Of a DNA stretch of 64,000 bases, positions 39,001 through 49,451 are shown one piece after another. Under the pieces are notes generated by a model, which did not search any database, was not told where the DNA came from, and saw only the letters and a list, made by a program, of their open reading frames with translations. Both the position numbers and the translations under genes were made by a program. The stretch spans positions 581,329 to 645,328 of the forward strand of contig NMRA01000038.1 in assembly GCA_002633005.1 (NCBI GenBank), given 5' to 3'. Origin of the DNA: Phoronis australis (lineage: Eukaryota > Phoronida > Phoronidae). Every line of letters begins with the position of its first letter. Position 1 is the first letter of the stretch.

Positions 39001-42000
39001 GCCCGAGAGAAAGGTTGAGAGGATCAACTTCAATTACAAGGACCTACCATCTGTGCCTGGCGTATGAAAGACAGGATGTCGTTCTTCAGTTCCGTGTGCA
39101 CTTTGCTGGGTCCCTTCTCGTCCCAGAGGCAGACTGAATGCACGGCCCTAGAATCAATGATACAGGAAATCGTGAACTTCCATAATAAACTGTGGTCAAC
39201 ACTGGTCAGTCTGGCGTAAAATGCTAATTAAATATATCAGATTTTTCTGCAAACAAGGCCAGCAGAATGACAGTCTAGCAGGCAAAAGGAATTTTTTTCT
39301 AAAATATGTTCAATGCACAGATTTTGAAAAACAAATGAACCCCAATTCTTCACCCAGTGTCTCAAGAAATGCAAACCAAAACCTTAAGGAAATATAATTT
39401 TCAATTGTCAATTCGTTACACAATAATCTTTAGCAAAGATATGATTCCAGTTATGGAAATTGTATGTCCTGGCAACTTCCCATTTGAATGCCAGATACAG
39501 AACTGATACATTGGGTGCATATTCAGCAACGTCCAGGCATACATTAGGGCATGACTTTTGATAAAAAATGCCATATGTCGCACACTTGTTTGCAGGAAAA
39601 CCCCAGAATCACCTAAGGGGCAAAGCAACAAAAGAGCAGTGATTGAAAATTCCCAGCACTTTATCCATTGTAATGCATGATTATGTAAAGAGAAATAGAG
39701 AGGGGAAAGGGAGCTACAAAAGACGAAACACAAAAATTAAAATCATTTCACATTTTTACTTCTTAACCAAGAGGCCACGGTGAAAAAGACTAAGTAAGTC
39801 CATTATTTATTTATGAAACACATGAATGTTCACTAAAACAGACAGCAGGAGGTCTACAAACTAGCAGACGGATCAGTCCAAAACTCAACATGAGTCATTC
39901 TCCTCTTAATTGAACATATCTCGTAAGAATTTTCGTTAAAATCTGTCCGTGGGTTCAGAAGATATAGAAACAGACGCTGAACAGACGGATGGAAATGACA
40001 AGTAACTGGGGTGCAAAGTCAACTTTTAGAAGACAACAATACTACAAGTTCTACACCGGCAAGGAAATCACACTATATTTTATACTAAATCGTTTACCAA
40101 AATAAGTCTTGCCACTCTTGCCGTGTGACTGGCTCTTGTCGAAGTAATTTGAGAACTGTCGGTCGCATGGAGGGCCATTTTTCTTCAAAGTGCAGCTGGC
40201 CAGAGGCCTAAAACATAACAATAACCCATTAAATTGTTAAACGTATAACACTATAGTTAAACATTCACTGACATTATTACCATGTTCAAAGTTCATATCA
40301 AGATCACAAACCATTGTATGTGTTCAGTTTCTAAGTACGAGGCATTGAAATTTAGCATGCTATGGTGTGGTCAAGCAATTTTTTGAAACATGCATTTCAC
40401 TGTCAAGCCCAAACAAAAAACAGATGAATTGTAAAATGGGCCATTCCATTCTATGACCTAATGAAGCAGACTGAAATGTCACGAGATCACAAACCCATTG
40501 GACTTTTACTTAGAGACATGACAAGTGTTTTTAGGGACGCTTCATCGGTGCGAGATCAGTAGTGTAATCCAACAGGGGGCCCTTCAATTCACAATCCATT
40601 CCACAAATCCAAATTAAAAATCAAATCCTATTACCATAGGCTGCTGGTAGACACAGGATTCAAACTGAAGCATCACATTTAAGTTCAAATCCTATTATCA
40701 TAGGCTGCTGGTAGACGCAGGATTCAAACTGAAGCATCACATTTAAGTTCAAATCAAAGCTCATTGTACCGTAGTGCCATTGTCTAGCTCCAGGAGACCA
40801 GTCACCCTTTCTAGAGTAGGGTAGTGTAGCTGGGCTTCCAAATGTGGAGCAATATTTGTATACCCTGGCGAAAACGGGAGAAAATATGACCCTTTTTTTT
40901 TCCAAGAGCGACAACTGTAACCCACATCTATACATTAAAAGAGGTTTAAAGAGGAATGCAATGAAACATTTAGTAACTAGATGAAGAATCCTGGTTATCT
41001 CTGCTGTGTATTTACTATCCGCAAAATAATAGAAAGTGATGTAATAGACCCAGCAAAAGGCCTGCATCTTGGTTATCGCACTCACTTCCATTGAGCAAAT
41101 ACAATGTCCTACTTCGTACCTATTAATCACTTTGTGTCCCATCACTGGAATTTGTTCATTGAAAGTGAATCTATAAACAAGATGGGACCTTTTCCTGGAT
41201 CACTCATATCACTTTCTATTATTCCAGACAAAAATCACACTAAGGGAAAAAGTAATTCGCATAGAAAAATTATTTTTACAAAAACTAACATCAAAAAGGT
41301 TGCTTGGCCCATTTTTATATTTCATCTGGAAGAAATCTTAAGACTTTATTGGTTCCTAGCTGCAGTCACTGGATTAGCCAAATTTTCAGAATAACATCAC
41401 ATACTATTAATACTGTTCAAAAAATTATACCCTCTTAATCTGAACTGACACCCCAAAGCAATACTGATATGGTGAAAAAGAGACCATACCAAAAAATCGA
41501 AAAAAGCACCCCATCTCAGTGCTCACTTCTGTCTGTCTGTCCTTGACAGTGTAGTAATGACTGAAAGCACTGCTGATTATCATAAACCTGCTATATTTCC
41601 AGTGGCATTCCATCACATAATAACTTAATTTAGACCACTTAAAAGTTATAAAATTAGTCGCTGAAGCTTCGGTACATAGTCTGTCTAAAAAAGTACGAGG
41701 TTTTCCTTGTATCCATAGTCCCTGTTTACAAATCACTGTAATACATTTAACTTACGTTTTTAAATAATCTTGCACTGTATTTTATTTCACTGAACATGTA
41801 CTGTTTTTCTGTTGTTAGCATTCTTGTTCTTCTTAATTGTTACCATCTATTTAATTTATTGTTACTCGATGGTCATCTATTAGCGGCCCATGCCTTTGCT
41901 GGCCACCTAGTCATATAACAACATATGTTTTTGTATGATTTGAAAAAATAAATTTGATTCCCTCTCTTACAAAAAACGCCCAGTGGTGGATCTAGGATAT

Positions 42001-43829
42001 CACAAGGGAGGGCCAACATTTTGTCTGTAAACATTTGCTCAAAGCACGATTGTATATGCGCTTAGCACTTAATGGGGGGAGGTTTGCCCCCCTCCCGCCC
42101 AGGAAATTTTCGTTTTTTTCCTCTAAAAATCAAACACTTTCCTTGATTCCCGCAGTATTATCCAAGAAAAAAGGCAGTAGAAAAAAAAAAAAAAAAAACG
42201 GAGAAAGTGCCACACAGGAAAAACTGCAAATATCACAGACTCGAACTCACGACCTGGTGGATAGAGCGCGCGGGCTTTGCCACTGCACCACCACGATTTA
42301 ACTCCTAATTTTATACTAAGAGACCTACTTATTTATGGTCCACAGCATTTGCGCGCAAAAACTCCTTCTTTTTGTAATGCTTATTACACGTTTTATATTT
42401 TGTGCAATCAGTTCGTAACAAATTTGTTGTATTAAAAATAGTCTTTAATTGCCCAAAAGACCAAATCCGTTTTTTGTGTTGGCAATAATGACGCGATTGC
42501 TTTGGAAATTGGTTTGACAAAGAGAGAATTATGAGTTTCTGAGTGATTCACTAAGGCTTCGATTAAAATTGACATCTTACCAGAAGCTTCTGTTTTTTCA
42601 TCATCAATCAGATTCCATTTTCTTTAAAAAATGAAGTAATTTTCTTCATTGCACAGTGGAGCATACGACGGAAACAGAGTCGTAGTGCGCAGCGCCACTG
42701 CCGGTCGCCTGGGATATTGCGGAGAGCCTATACTTAGCCATAGTTCCGTTAAGATTGCGCCGTGTTCCGAATTTGACACTTGAAATTGGATTTGAGCCCC
42801 CTCCAAACATTTAAAACTGCACACATTTAAATCTTGTTTCAGCCGTATATTTTAATTACCGGGGTTAATTAATAAACTCAACATTTCCCGACGCTCTTGC
42901 TATTTTACTTTTTGCGGCAGCCAAAGGGGGGGGGGGCCTCCAGCCTATAGTAAACATTAACAAATCATACAACTGAGTACAATGTGACACTTGAATTTGT
43001 TGTGAAATAAACAGTAAATCAGTTCATTAAACATTGGCATCAAAAATATTATTGCTACTAAACACACTACCTGGCCAAGATCCCATAAAACAAGCCATTG
43101 CTTGAATACCGTAGAACAAAGCCTACATTACATATCATTGTACAGGTAGACCACCTGCCATACACACAGTCCTTGCCAATACTAGAACAAGGAAACTTCA
43201 TTCACAGGGTTTTAAAAGCCATTCACAACTCACATTGCAAGATCTGAGCAAAATCAATTTCCTGAAAAATGAAATTCACAAAATGGGCTTAAAGAAAAGA
43301 AGAGTGAATGCATTTTCGAACAGCAGAATAATGCTTTTCACTTCAAATGCAGGTTAACAAAGAACCCCAGACGTTAACAGTCACTGACAGAGGATTAGGA
43401 ATCACAATGACTGAATGACTGACACAATGGCCAATGCAATGCCAATGAAAGGCAATGATACACAGCAGTCTACACCATTAACAAATTTGTCTACGTGAGA
43501 GTACAAAAATGGAATACAACAGAGGAAACAGGATTTCTGCCCTCAGCAAATACAGTTTACTTGTGCCAGCATTCCCTGCAGTGAAACCTAGATATGCTGT
43601 GTTGTTTTTAATTGCCGAGTCGAAAAACTCCAAAGAGGTCAACGCCGCTGACAAAGATACGAAAATTTTCTTTGGTTCCTTACAGATTGTGGATTTCTGA
43701 CCGAATAGACATACTACGTACTAGAACTCTGAGCTTTTAATAAACTATAGATTTTTTTAATACAAGCATTTTGGCTACAAGGACAAAAATGCAAGAAATA
43801 TTTACCTTTAACATGCCACTGGTCGACAT
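24094..43829 (-). CDS. CUL5: Cullin-5, 18 coding exons, 781 residues
   Basis: Exons in order: 43806-43829, 40098-40207, 39048-39147, 37299-37481, 36651-36792, 35637-35863, 34650-34743, 33394-33524, 32556-32663, 31958-32022, 31460-31592, 30650-30781, 29847-29970, 28349-28521, 27019-27180, 26240-26358, 25277-25400, 24094-24288. All phases match, giving 781 residues against 780 in human. It starts MSTSGMLK and ends HKYIRRDDNNINMFIYMA. Cullin-5 is the scaffold of CRL5 ubiquitin ligases: the N-terminal repeats bind Elongin BC-SOCS-box receptors, the C-terminal domain binds RBX2. Visible landmarks are LADMVAAAETITT, KCPELLANYCD, the cullin-homology part YHKAHLTRRLILD, and the neddylation motif VVKIMKMRK (Lys about 725) before the C-terminal winged helix. 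Four junctions (exons 12, 14, 16, 17) are copied by local tandem repeats. It is divergent from VBP1, with start codons 47 bases apart. Confidence 0.97.
25008..25306 (-). repeat. 30-bp repeat carrying nine tandem splice donors, CUL5 exon 17
   Basis: The unit is the last 20 or so bases of exon 17 plus its donor: on the minus strand CTGCGGGTACTCAGGGTTCAG then GTAAGAACA. The GTs start at 25276 (the one that fits cullin-5), 25246, 25216, 25186, 25156, 25126, 25098, 25068 and 25038. Spacing is 30 bases except for one 28-base step. The first five extra donors keep the frame and meet no stop. The array therefore offers in-frame insertions of 10, 20, 30, 40 or 50 residues between RVLRVQ and the neddylation-site exon. 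Confidence 0.92.
26300..26510 (-). repeat. 68-bp repeat x3 carrying the CUL5 exon 16 acceptor
   Basis: On the minus strand the functional acceptor is followed by TCTCTAGTCGCC (SLVAFPK). Two degenerate copies lie upstream with acceptor AGs ending at 26427 and 26495, exactly 68 bases apart each, followed by CCTATAGTTGC and TCTTTGGTTAGC. The most distant copy still translates as SLVSFLRLKTQVV, close to the real SLVAFPKLKRQVM. The unit covers the pyrimidine tract, the acceptor and about 50 bases of exon. Confidence 0.85.
27846..28385 (-). repeat. Degenerate copies of the CUL5 exon 14 donor region
   Basis: The end of exon 14 (minus strand CAGTGGCACCATCTGATGTC, then CAACGGCATA and GTGAGT) is echoed four times downstream: GTs start at 28307, 28263, 27890 and 27849, against 28348 for the real one. 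The copies are two pairs about 41-44 bases apart. All four keep GTGAGT, GTGAAT or GTAAGT after an exon-like AGCATA/GGCAAA. Confidence 0.75.
29001..29139. repeat. 34-bp minisatellite, 4 copies, CUL5 intron 13
   Basis: Four nearly identical copies of a 34-base unit starting AGGTAGTCTCTTACCCACAC. On the minus strand each unit reads ACTTCTAG, TGTGG, GTAAGAG, so it contains an acceptor-like AG five bases before a donor-like GTAAGA. No exon sequence is copied. Confidence 0.93.
30475..30672 (-). repeat. 66-bp repeat x3 carrying the CUL5 exon 12 donor
   Basis: Copies start at 30475, 30541 and 30607. On the minus strand each contains GTGGAGTRGCTGAGG followed by GTGAGTGATG. The third copy is the real exon 12 end (VEWLR); the others have GAGTAG instead of GAGTGG. 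Skipping the real donor for a downstream one would read into an in-frame TAG. Confidence 0.9.
32992..33066. repeat. 25-bp repeat, 3 copies
   Basis: Three copies of CATGCTCAGTGCACAAAATGG plus four bases, in CUL5 intron 8. No link to an exon. Confidence 0.85.
33588..34075. mobile_element. MITE with CAGGGCTTGGAAT inverted ends, 488 bp
   Basis: Begins CAGGGCTTGGAATG and ends ATTCCAAGCCCTG. It is flanked on both sides by AAAGAT (33582-33587 and 34076-34081), read as a target-site duplication. Sub-terminal AAACGCGGAAAC and CGCGTTTCCGCGGAAA extend the inverted similarity. The CAGGG ends resemble hAT-type elements, though those usually give 8-base duplications. It lies in CUL5 intron 7 and has no transposase. 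Confidence 0.85.
38274..38460. repeat. Direct plus inverted repeat, CUL5 intron 3
   Basis: Two direct copies of a segment of about 87 bases starting AAACTAACCATAAGAAAACC, followed by TTTGTAGTTAGCCTTG, which is the reverse complement of the CAAGGCTAACTACAAA inside the first copy. The arrangement could fold into a hairpin. Confidence 0.7.
38806..38889. repeat. 42-bp direct repeat, 2 copies
   Basis: Two copies of a unit starting CAGTGCTCTGACTATCTCTC in CUL5 intron 3, differing at one base. Confidence 0.9.
40621..40748. repeat. 64-bp direct repeat, 2 copies
   Basis: Two copies of a unit starting TCAAATCCTATTACCATAGG in CUL5 intron 1, with two differences. Confidence 0.9.
41981..42300. mobile_element. 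Composite transposon debris with tRNA-like segment, CUL5 intron 1
   Basis: Position 41981 begins CAGTGGTGGATCTAGG, a lone left end of the CAGTGGCGGAT family. It is followed by a C/G-rich part, an 18-A run at 42181 and, at 42218-42300, a minus-strand tRNA-like stretch with a B-box-like GAGTTCGAGTC. No matching right end was identified nearby, so limits are approximate. Confidence 0.4.
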
Positions 43830-43876
43830 AACTCTTGAACTCTCGTACAATCTCGCACACCGACGAGTGTTAAAAC
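43830..43876. promoter_or_regulatory. Bidirectional start region between CUL5 and VBP1
   Basis: The CUL5 ATG (43829, minus strand) and the VBP1 ATG (43877, plus strand) are separated by only 47 bases, so the two 5' UTRs must overlap or each be extremely short, and a shared bidirectional promoter is implied. No TATA box is visible; the sequence between contains CG dinucleotides (CTCGTAC, CTCGCAC, CCGACGAG). Confidence 0.75.
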
Positions 43877-46800
43877 ATGGCGAACGATTCAGAGATCTCG
43901 GCACATTCTGGCATCCCAAAAGCAAGATTTGTTGTAAGAGACTTGTTTCATGCCATAAGTGTGATTGCCGTTGTAATTATACGATCTCTGTGATTACTAT
44001 GGTCTCACTCTTTCGAGGGTTCTGTTGCAAGTTAAAAGGAAACGTGGTTATTGTTAACCCCTAAACTGCTAAAATCGGCATGACTCAGTCAGTGTACTTG
44101 ACTTGTAATGTGGGAGGTGCCACATTCTAATCCATCCTGTTACGTCAGAAGTTCTTTTTTGTAAATGACGCTGACTAAAATATCAAAGTTGCATTATCAT
44201 GTGTAACTTTTGAATGTAGATGGACACCTTTGGAGCCATTGGAGTCTTTAGCCATTGCATTGAATGTCGGGTACCGAATGTCGTATAGATGGGTCCCTCT
44301 TCAGAATGGCTGCCATGAACCAGTTTTCACTGAATAAAAGCCATTACCGTTATTCTGTGGAACTGGTTCCCGGCAGCTATTTTGAAGTGGGACTCGTCAA
44401 CTTCATTTTTACCAATGAGCCTGTCTTCTAAAGGCTGATGAAAACCAGTTACAGTGAATAACGGAAATGGCCATTCTTTAGTAAAAACTGGTTCCTGGCG
44501 GCCATTTTGAAGAGGGACCTGTCTATTTGACTTTTACCGCATCTTAATCAGTCTAGCATGAACAAATACTCCCGTGATTAATTTTTTCTGAATAGTCCTT
44601 TATCATGTCAACGGAATTGTGAACTAGCCATTGTTGCAGTGCTCGCATCAATGCGTATGTATGGTTGCGAGAGTGTTTGAGACGGACTGATTAATGACTC
44701 CAACTGCCTCCAAAGGTGTCCGTCTATGCTCAAAAGGTACACACTAACATGACTTCGATGGTTATCCCAGTGTGGGATAATTTTCTGAAACGCTTAATCC
44801 CTTGTAATAGAAGTGGAGTGACACCTTCTTTTGAGCCAGTCTTGCTGGCACCAGTCTGATATGGTAGCATTGTCTGTTTTGTTTAACTGCTTCATGTTCA
44901 TAATTTGAGAAATTTGCAGTACTGGTCATCACAAATTCAAGGGCACTGGCAACAGCTTTTACTGATATGTAAATGACCAGCATTACTTTATATAAAGTTT
45001 CAACTTTATTTTCAGACCCTTTTAAGCAAAAACGCACTGGAACATAACTTGCGTGATGATACATGTAAAAATCCCCCATATCCCAAATTTCAGAATCATA
45101 AAATTCAATTTTAGCCTGGATTTAGATGTCTCAAAATCTAGAGATTGTCCCTAACTGAGTATTTTACCTTGAGTTCCGCACTTTGTTTATTGCTTTTCTA
45201 CACCATGATGAATAATGATAACGTTTCTTATAAGATGACTATCACTCGAACACAGTTGAATATATGAGGAGTCTCGAATCTGGAACACTACATACTAGCA
45301 TATATCATTTGTGTGCTTAGAATTGTTTGAACACATTTTTGCAGGAAGATGTTGAAGCGTTTATGAAAGAGCCAGACCAGAACTCTGACGCTGAGTCTGT
45401 TCTACAGAGATTTGATGAACAACATGGGAAATATAAATTTATGGAAGCTAACTTAACAACAAAAAGAAATAGGTAATGAATGATATTGAAAACCAGCTAT
45501 TGCATAGTGTATGTACATGATGTCTTTTGCCTTAATATTCTTGATTTGCAAGTAGAGACACATTTTATTAGTAATCGTTGTTACTTTATAAGAAAAAATA
45601 TTCTGTCATTTCTATTGAAATGTTGTTTAAAAATTGACTTATATTAGACAAAATGCTAACAAGGCAATTTAAATACAGCTGAAAAGACTCAGTTAAAACT
45701 TGTATGGAGCAGCCAATATATCCAAAGGTAAAAACACAACGGGTAAATTTCAGTGCGGTAAAGTTTTCTTAAATTTGAACAAAAACAATTGCCAATCGTC
45801 ATTTTCCAACTTTCAAAAGCTAACTATTGCTAAAAGTGCTCAAATTTCATTGTGTGTTTGTTGTTAACAGTTGAAAACTATAAACTTTGGGAGTGATGAT
45901 GTAGTAAGTTTTTTTCGTGTTTATTTTTGTTGAAATTTTTGATAAAATATTTTTCACTGTTCTGTCATATTGTATTCTAGATTGAAGAAACTTTACTGTG
46001 ACATTACGTAACGAAAAGGCAATCATTTTGATCATTCTTTTTGCAGGTTAAAGTCGCAAATTCCGGACATAAAGACAAGTTTAGACATCGTCAAACATAT
46101 GATTTCCAAAAAGGTTGGTGTCTTATTTGTCGTGATTTCTGGTCAAATGTAGAATTGGAAGTGGAGTGAGAAAATTATGTGCCTGAGGTCGGTACAGGTT
46201 TGAAAAGTTGTGGTTACCGAGAGCACAAAATCATGTGCCTGAGGTCGTTACAGGTTTGAAAAGTTGTGGTTACCGAGAGCACACAATCATGTGCCTGAGG
46301 TCGTTACAGGGTTGAAAAGTTGTGGTTACCGAGAGCACAAAATCATGTGCCTAACGTCGTTACAGGGTTGAAAAGTTGTGGTTACCGAGAGCACAAAACG
46401 AAATGCGTGATTTCAGATCTTTACCTGTTTCATCTACCAACAAGGGCTATCCAAGAGAACAAGTTTATTTCTTGTTTTAAGATCTGGAAGGCATTGATTT
46501 CAAAAGCTGCTTCAACAATTTTCTGCAGCATGCTTGTATTGTAAACATTGCATTCGTAACAATGAAATTGCGCCACTGTTGGAAAAAAAACATGTTCAAG
46601 TTTGAGCTCTGGAGTGGTAAGGAGGTAATTTTGAATATGACATTTTCAACGCTTAAATTACTCAACTGTTTTTGTGATTTTTTGTCTCTTCTTTAGCTTT
46701 TACATGAAAGTCACAAAAGTCCTATTTCTTGATAACCCCTCGTGCATTAGTGGAACATTTTAGAAACAATTTCTAACTTCATTTTCGTGAACAGTATATA

Positions 46801-49451
46801 AAACATAGTATCTGAAATTTCATATGAATCCGATCAGCTGTTTCTGAAATGAGATGTTTTTTCTTTGATCCTACCCATAGGGTCTATTCTGTGTTACAGC
46901 TTACTCAAGCTATAGATGTTTGAGCAAAACTTAGTTGTGCCAATGCGCCACCAGAGTTTCATGCGTCAATGGCGCGACATGCATTCCAGAAGTGGTCCTT
47001 GTTGTACATCGTGAATCATACCAGCACTAAAAGCACGTAACATGTAGGATCTCACCTAGCACTTTTATGTAGTGTGGGAAGTGAGCCTATAATTTATTCA
47101 TGCACACTTGAAATGTTGTCGGGTTGTGGAAATTGTGCGCCCTTGGTCCCCGTTCAATGTGACGTACTATGTCTTTGAGACTGTGATATGATCACAGTGC
47201 ACCTTGTATTAATTATGCTAATCGAGATCTCTATTGCTAATTGTTATTGTCACTCAATCTACTGTCTATGTATGCATTGTTGTGGTTTTTGTGTTGATCT
47301 GTAGTCGGATCTACAAAAATGTATAAATCACTGCTCTTCTTCAAGGAGTCTAGTGACCCTATCAACACCCAGTTCCTGATGTCCAGCCAGCTGTACGCCA
47401 AAGCTAGAATACCACCTACAGATAAAGTAGGCCTGTGGCTAGGGGTGAGTCTGCGGGTAGCCGGCGGAGAGGGTTACAGAACAACAGGAGCCTTGTGTAG
47501 CTCGTCTTGCTAAAGTTGTTGGATCATACTGATGTTGTGCGATAGTCACACGTAACCAGCGAATAAATTTGAACTTTGGTGCAATAATGCTGAAGGCAAG
47601 CAGAATTCCTGTTCATATTTGTTGCGACAGGGAAACCAAATTTTATGAGATTGTTTTTGATGCGCGCTTTGTTATTGGAATTTTTGCGGCTGAATCTATG
47701 GTATGGAATATTCGAATGTACGTGCACACATCTACATGCAAAATGTAATTTTGTCAGATCATTTTCACCTGTACTGAGTAACGTTGTGGAGTGTGCGTCC
47801 AAGGCCTTGTATGTTTTTCTTGTACCTCTCCACAGGCGAACGTGATGTTAGAGTATAGTCTGGACGAAGCGGATTCATTGCTCACTAAGAACTTGGATGC
47901 GGCAACATCGACTCTAGCTCAGGTCGACTCGGATCTCAACTGGTTACGTGACCAGACCACTACTATGGAAGTTAGTATCCTTTTCAGTCAGCTCAGCGTG
48001 ATGCTGTTTTGTAAGTGCAGTAGGATAGTCTTGTTTGAGCGCCTTATGGCGTCCAACATGCATATTTATTCACTTAAACCTATTACATCAAGATTTGAGA
48101 TTATCTTTTCTATCTCTTCTTTTAGGTGGTTATGTAGTAAATTCATTTCTAAAATCTATTGGTCTATTAACACCAATCTCTAGCCTATTTACATACAAAA
48201 CGATGTTTCGGTCGGTCATTTCTCCGACCATCTTCAGGTTTTGCAGCATTCTTAGAAGAACTAGCACGGCTGTATGGTGGTCAATGGTGAACCTTTTTTT
48301 TGCCTCGACCAAAACATCATGCCAATGTAAAAAGGATAGAGGTTTGTGTAAATAGACCAATAGACTTTAGAAATGATTGTTTTTACTCCCAGGTTCATAT
48401 AGTTTGGCATGTCAAGTATCCTATCGTTTGCATTTACAACAGTGTGGTAAGACTCTGAAAAATAGAAGTATGACAATTTTGAGCAATTATTTTTGTCTCA
48501 AATTGAATTTTTACCGTAGGTATTTTAAAATCAGTCTCGTAACATTCCTTACCGTAATAGGATTCTGTTTCCGTTAACCAACTCAATTCAAAGAATGAAA
48601 TCAGTTTTGTTGTGTGGTAGTGTATGTAAGATGTTGAATGAAATTCCTGCATCTCAGTTTATATCCAAACTATTAATCTGATACACAGACTGGCTTGAAA
48701 AGCAGGTGAAAGAAAGTGTCATTGACATGCACTCTTCTGATATTCACTTCTGACTGGCCTGTTCACAAAATTGGAGAAAATCTTCAGTTTTGTGACTGCT
48801 TATTTACAATCATGGTACATTTCTCTAACAGTAAATTGTCCCATGTCACAAGTGCTTGCCACTCCTCCCCCCAAACTCAACATTCCTGGATCCGCCCCTG
48901 CTTATCTTTAATGGTCAAATAGACTTAAAACTACTATAAACCATGTACTGTCAAAAAAACGCAACTTTTGATTTACAATACTACTGATCGGAATAATGCT
49001 AGTCTCGACTTGTTCCTTACTTAAATGAGAAGTGTTTTCTGGGCTTTGAAACAAGTGACGGTTGTTGCTTGAGACGCTGCTTGACACATAAAATTGCTCG
49101 TCGTGACATGCCTACTTGTTGAAGGTAATTCACGAGCAATAACAAACTCAGTTCTTTCCCAACCCACAAATATCTAATTTGAGTCGGGAAGAAGCCGAAA
49201 CGAAATTCAAATACTTTAACTGGTCCAATTCGAAATTCAATTTTGGAAGGTCGGATGTATAGGAGCTTGAAGTATTTATAGGTGTTTACAAGTTGGTGTA
49301 ACGTAAGGATCTGAGATCCCTCACAAAATTTCTGTGTATGTATGTATGTATGTAGATATCTCTTAACCACCACTCAGATATGGCTAGAGTATACAACTGG
49401 GATGTGAAGAGAAGGCAGGCTAGTAAGGGTGCAGCGACGACTAGTGGTTGA
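43877..49451 (+). CDS. VBP1: Prefoldin subunit 3 / VHL-binding protein 1, 6 exons
   Basis: Exons: 43877-43933, 45345-45472, 46047-46113, 47346-47444, 47836-47974, 49378-49451; phases are consistent and give 187 residues (human 197). It starts MANDSEISAHSGIPKARFVE and contains EDVEAFMKEP, KYKFMEANL, the central IPPTDKVGLWLGANVMLEY and the C-terminal MARVYNWDVKRR, all hallmarks of prefoldin 3. Prefoldin is a six-subunit cytosolic chaperone that hands unfolded actin and tubulin to the chaperonin CCT; subunit 3 is an alpha-type subunit with N- and C-terminal coiled-coil arms, visible here as charged heptad-like stretches around a short beta region. The family member also binds the VHL tumour suppressor. 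The exon 5 donor is GTATCC after GTT A, chosen because it restores VNMARV. Start region shared with CUL5. Confidence 0.95.
46171..46398 (+). repeat. 56-bp minisatellite, 4 copies, VBP1 intron 3
   Basis: Four copies with starts at 46171, 46227, 46283 and 46339 of a unit containing TGTGCCTGAGGTCGTTACAG and AAGTTGTGGTTACCGAGAGC. It begins 57 bases after exon 3 but copies no exon sequence. Confidence 0.93.
48141..48378. mobile_element. MITE with long inverted arms, VBP1 intron 5
   Basis: The left arm (about 48141-48216) and the reverse complement of the right arm (about 48303-48378) match over some 75 bases: both read CATTTCTAAARTCTATTGGTCTATT near the end and GATGTTTYGGTCG near the inner edge. 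The central loop is about 85 bases. No coding capacity. This is a foldback-like non-autonomous element. Confidence 0.75.

Noticed and set aside
38716-39033. 105-codon minus-strand frame with a repeated peptide
   Set aside because: It is intron 3 of CUL5; the repeated peptide comes from a 42-base tandem duplication.
40660-41145. 161-codon minus-strand open frame
   Set aside because: It runs through a 64-base direct repeat in CUL5 intron 1 and shows no protein similarity I recognise.
48870-48900. Complete MITE ending at 48900
   Set aside because: Only the right end CCTGGATCCGCCCCTG is present; no left end was found upstream at a plausible distance.
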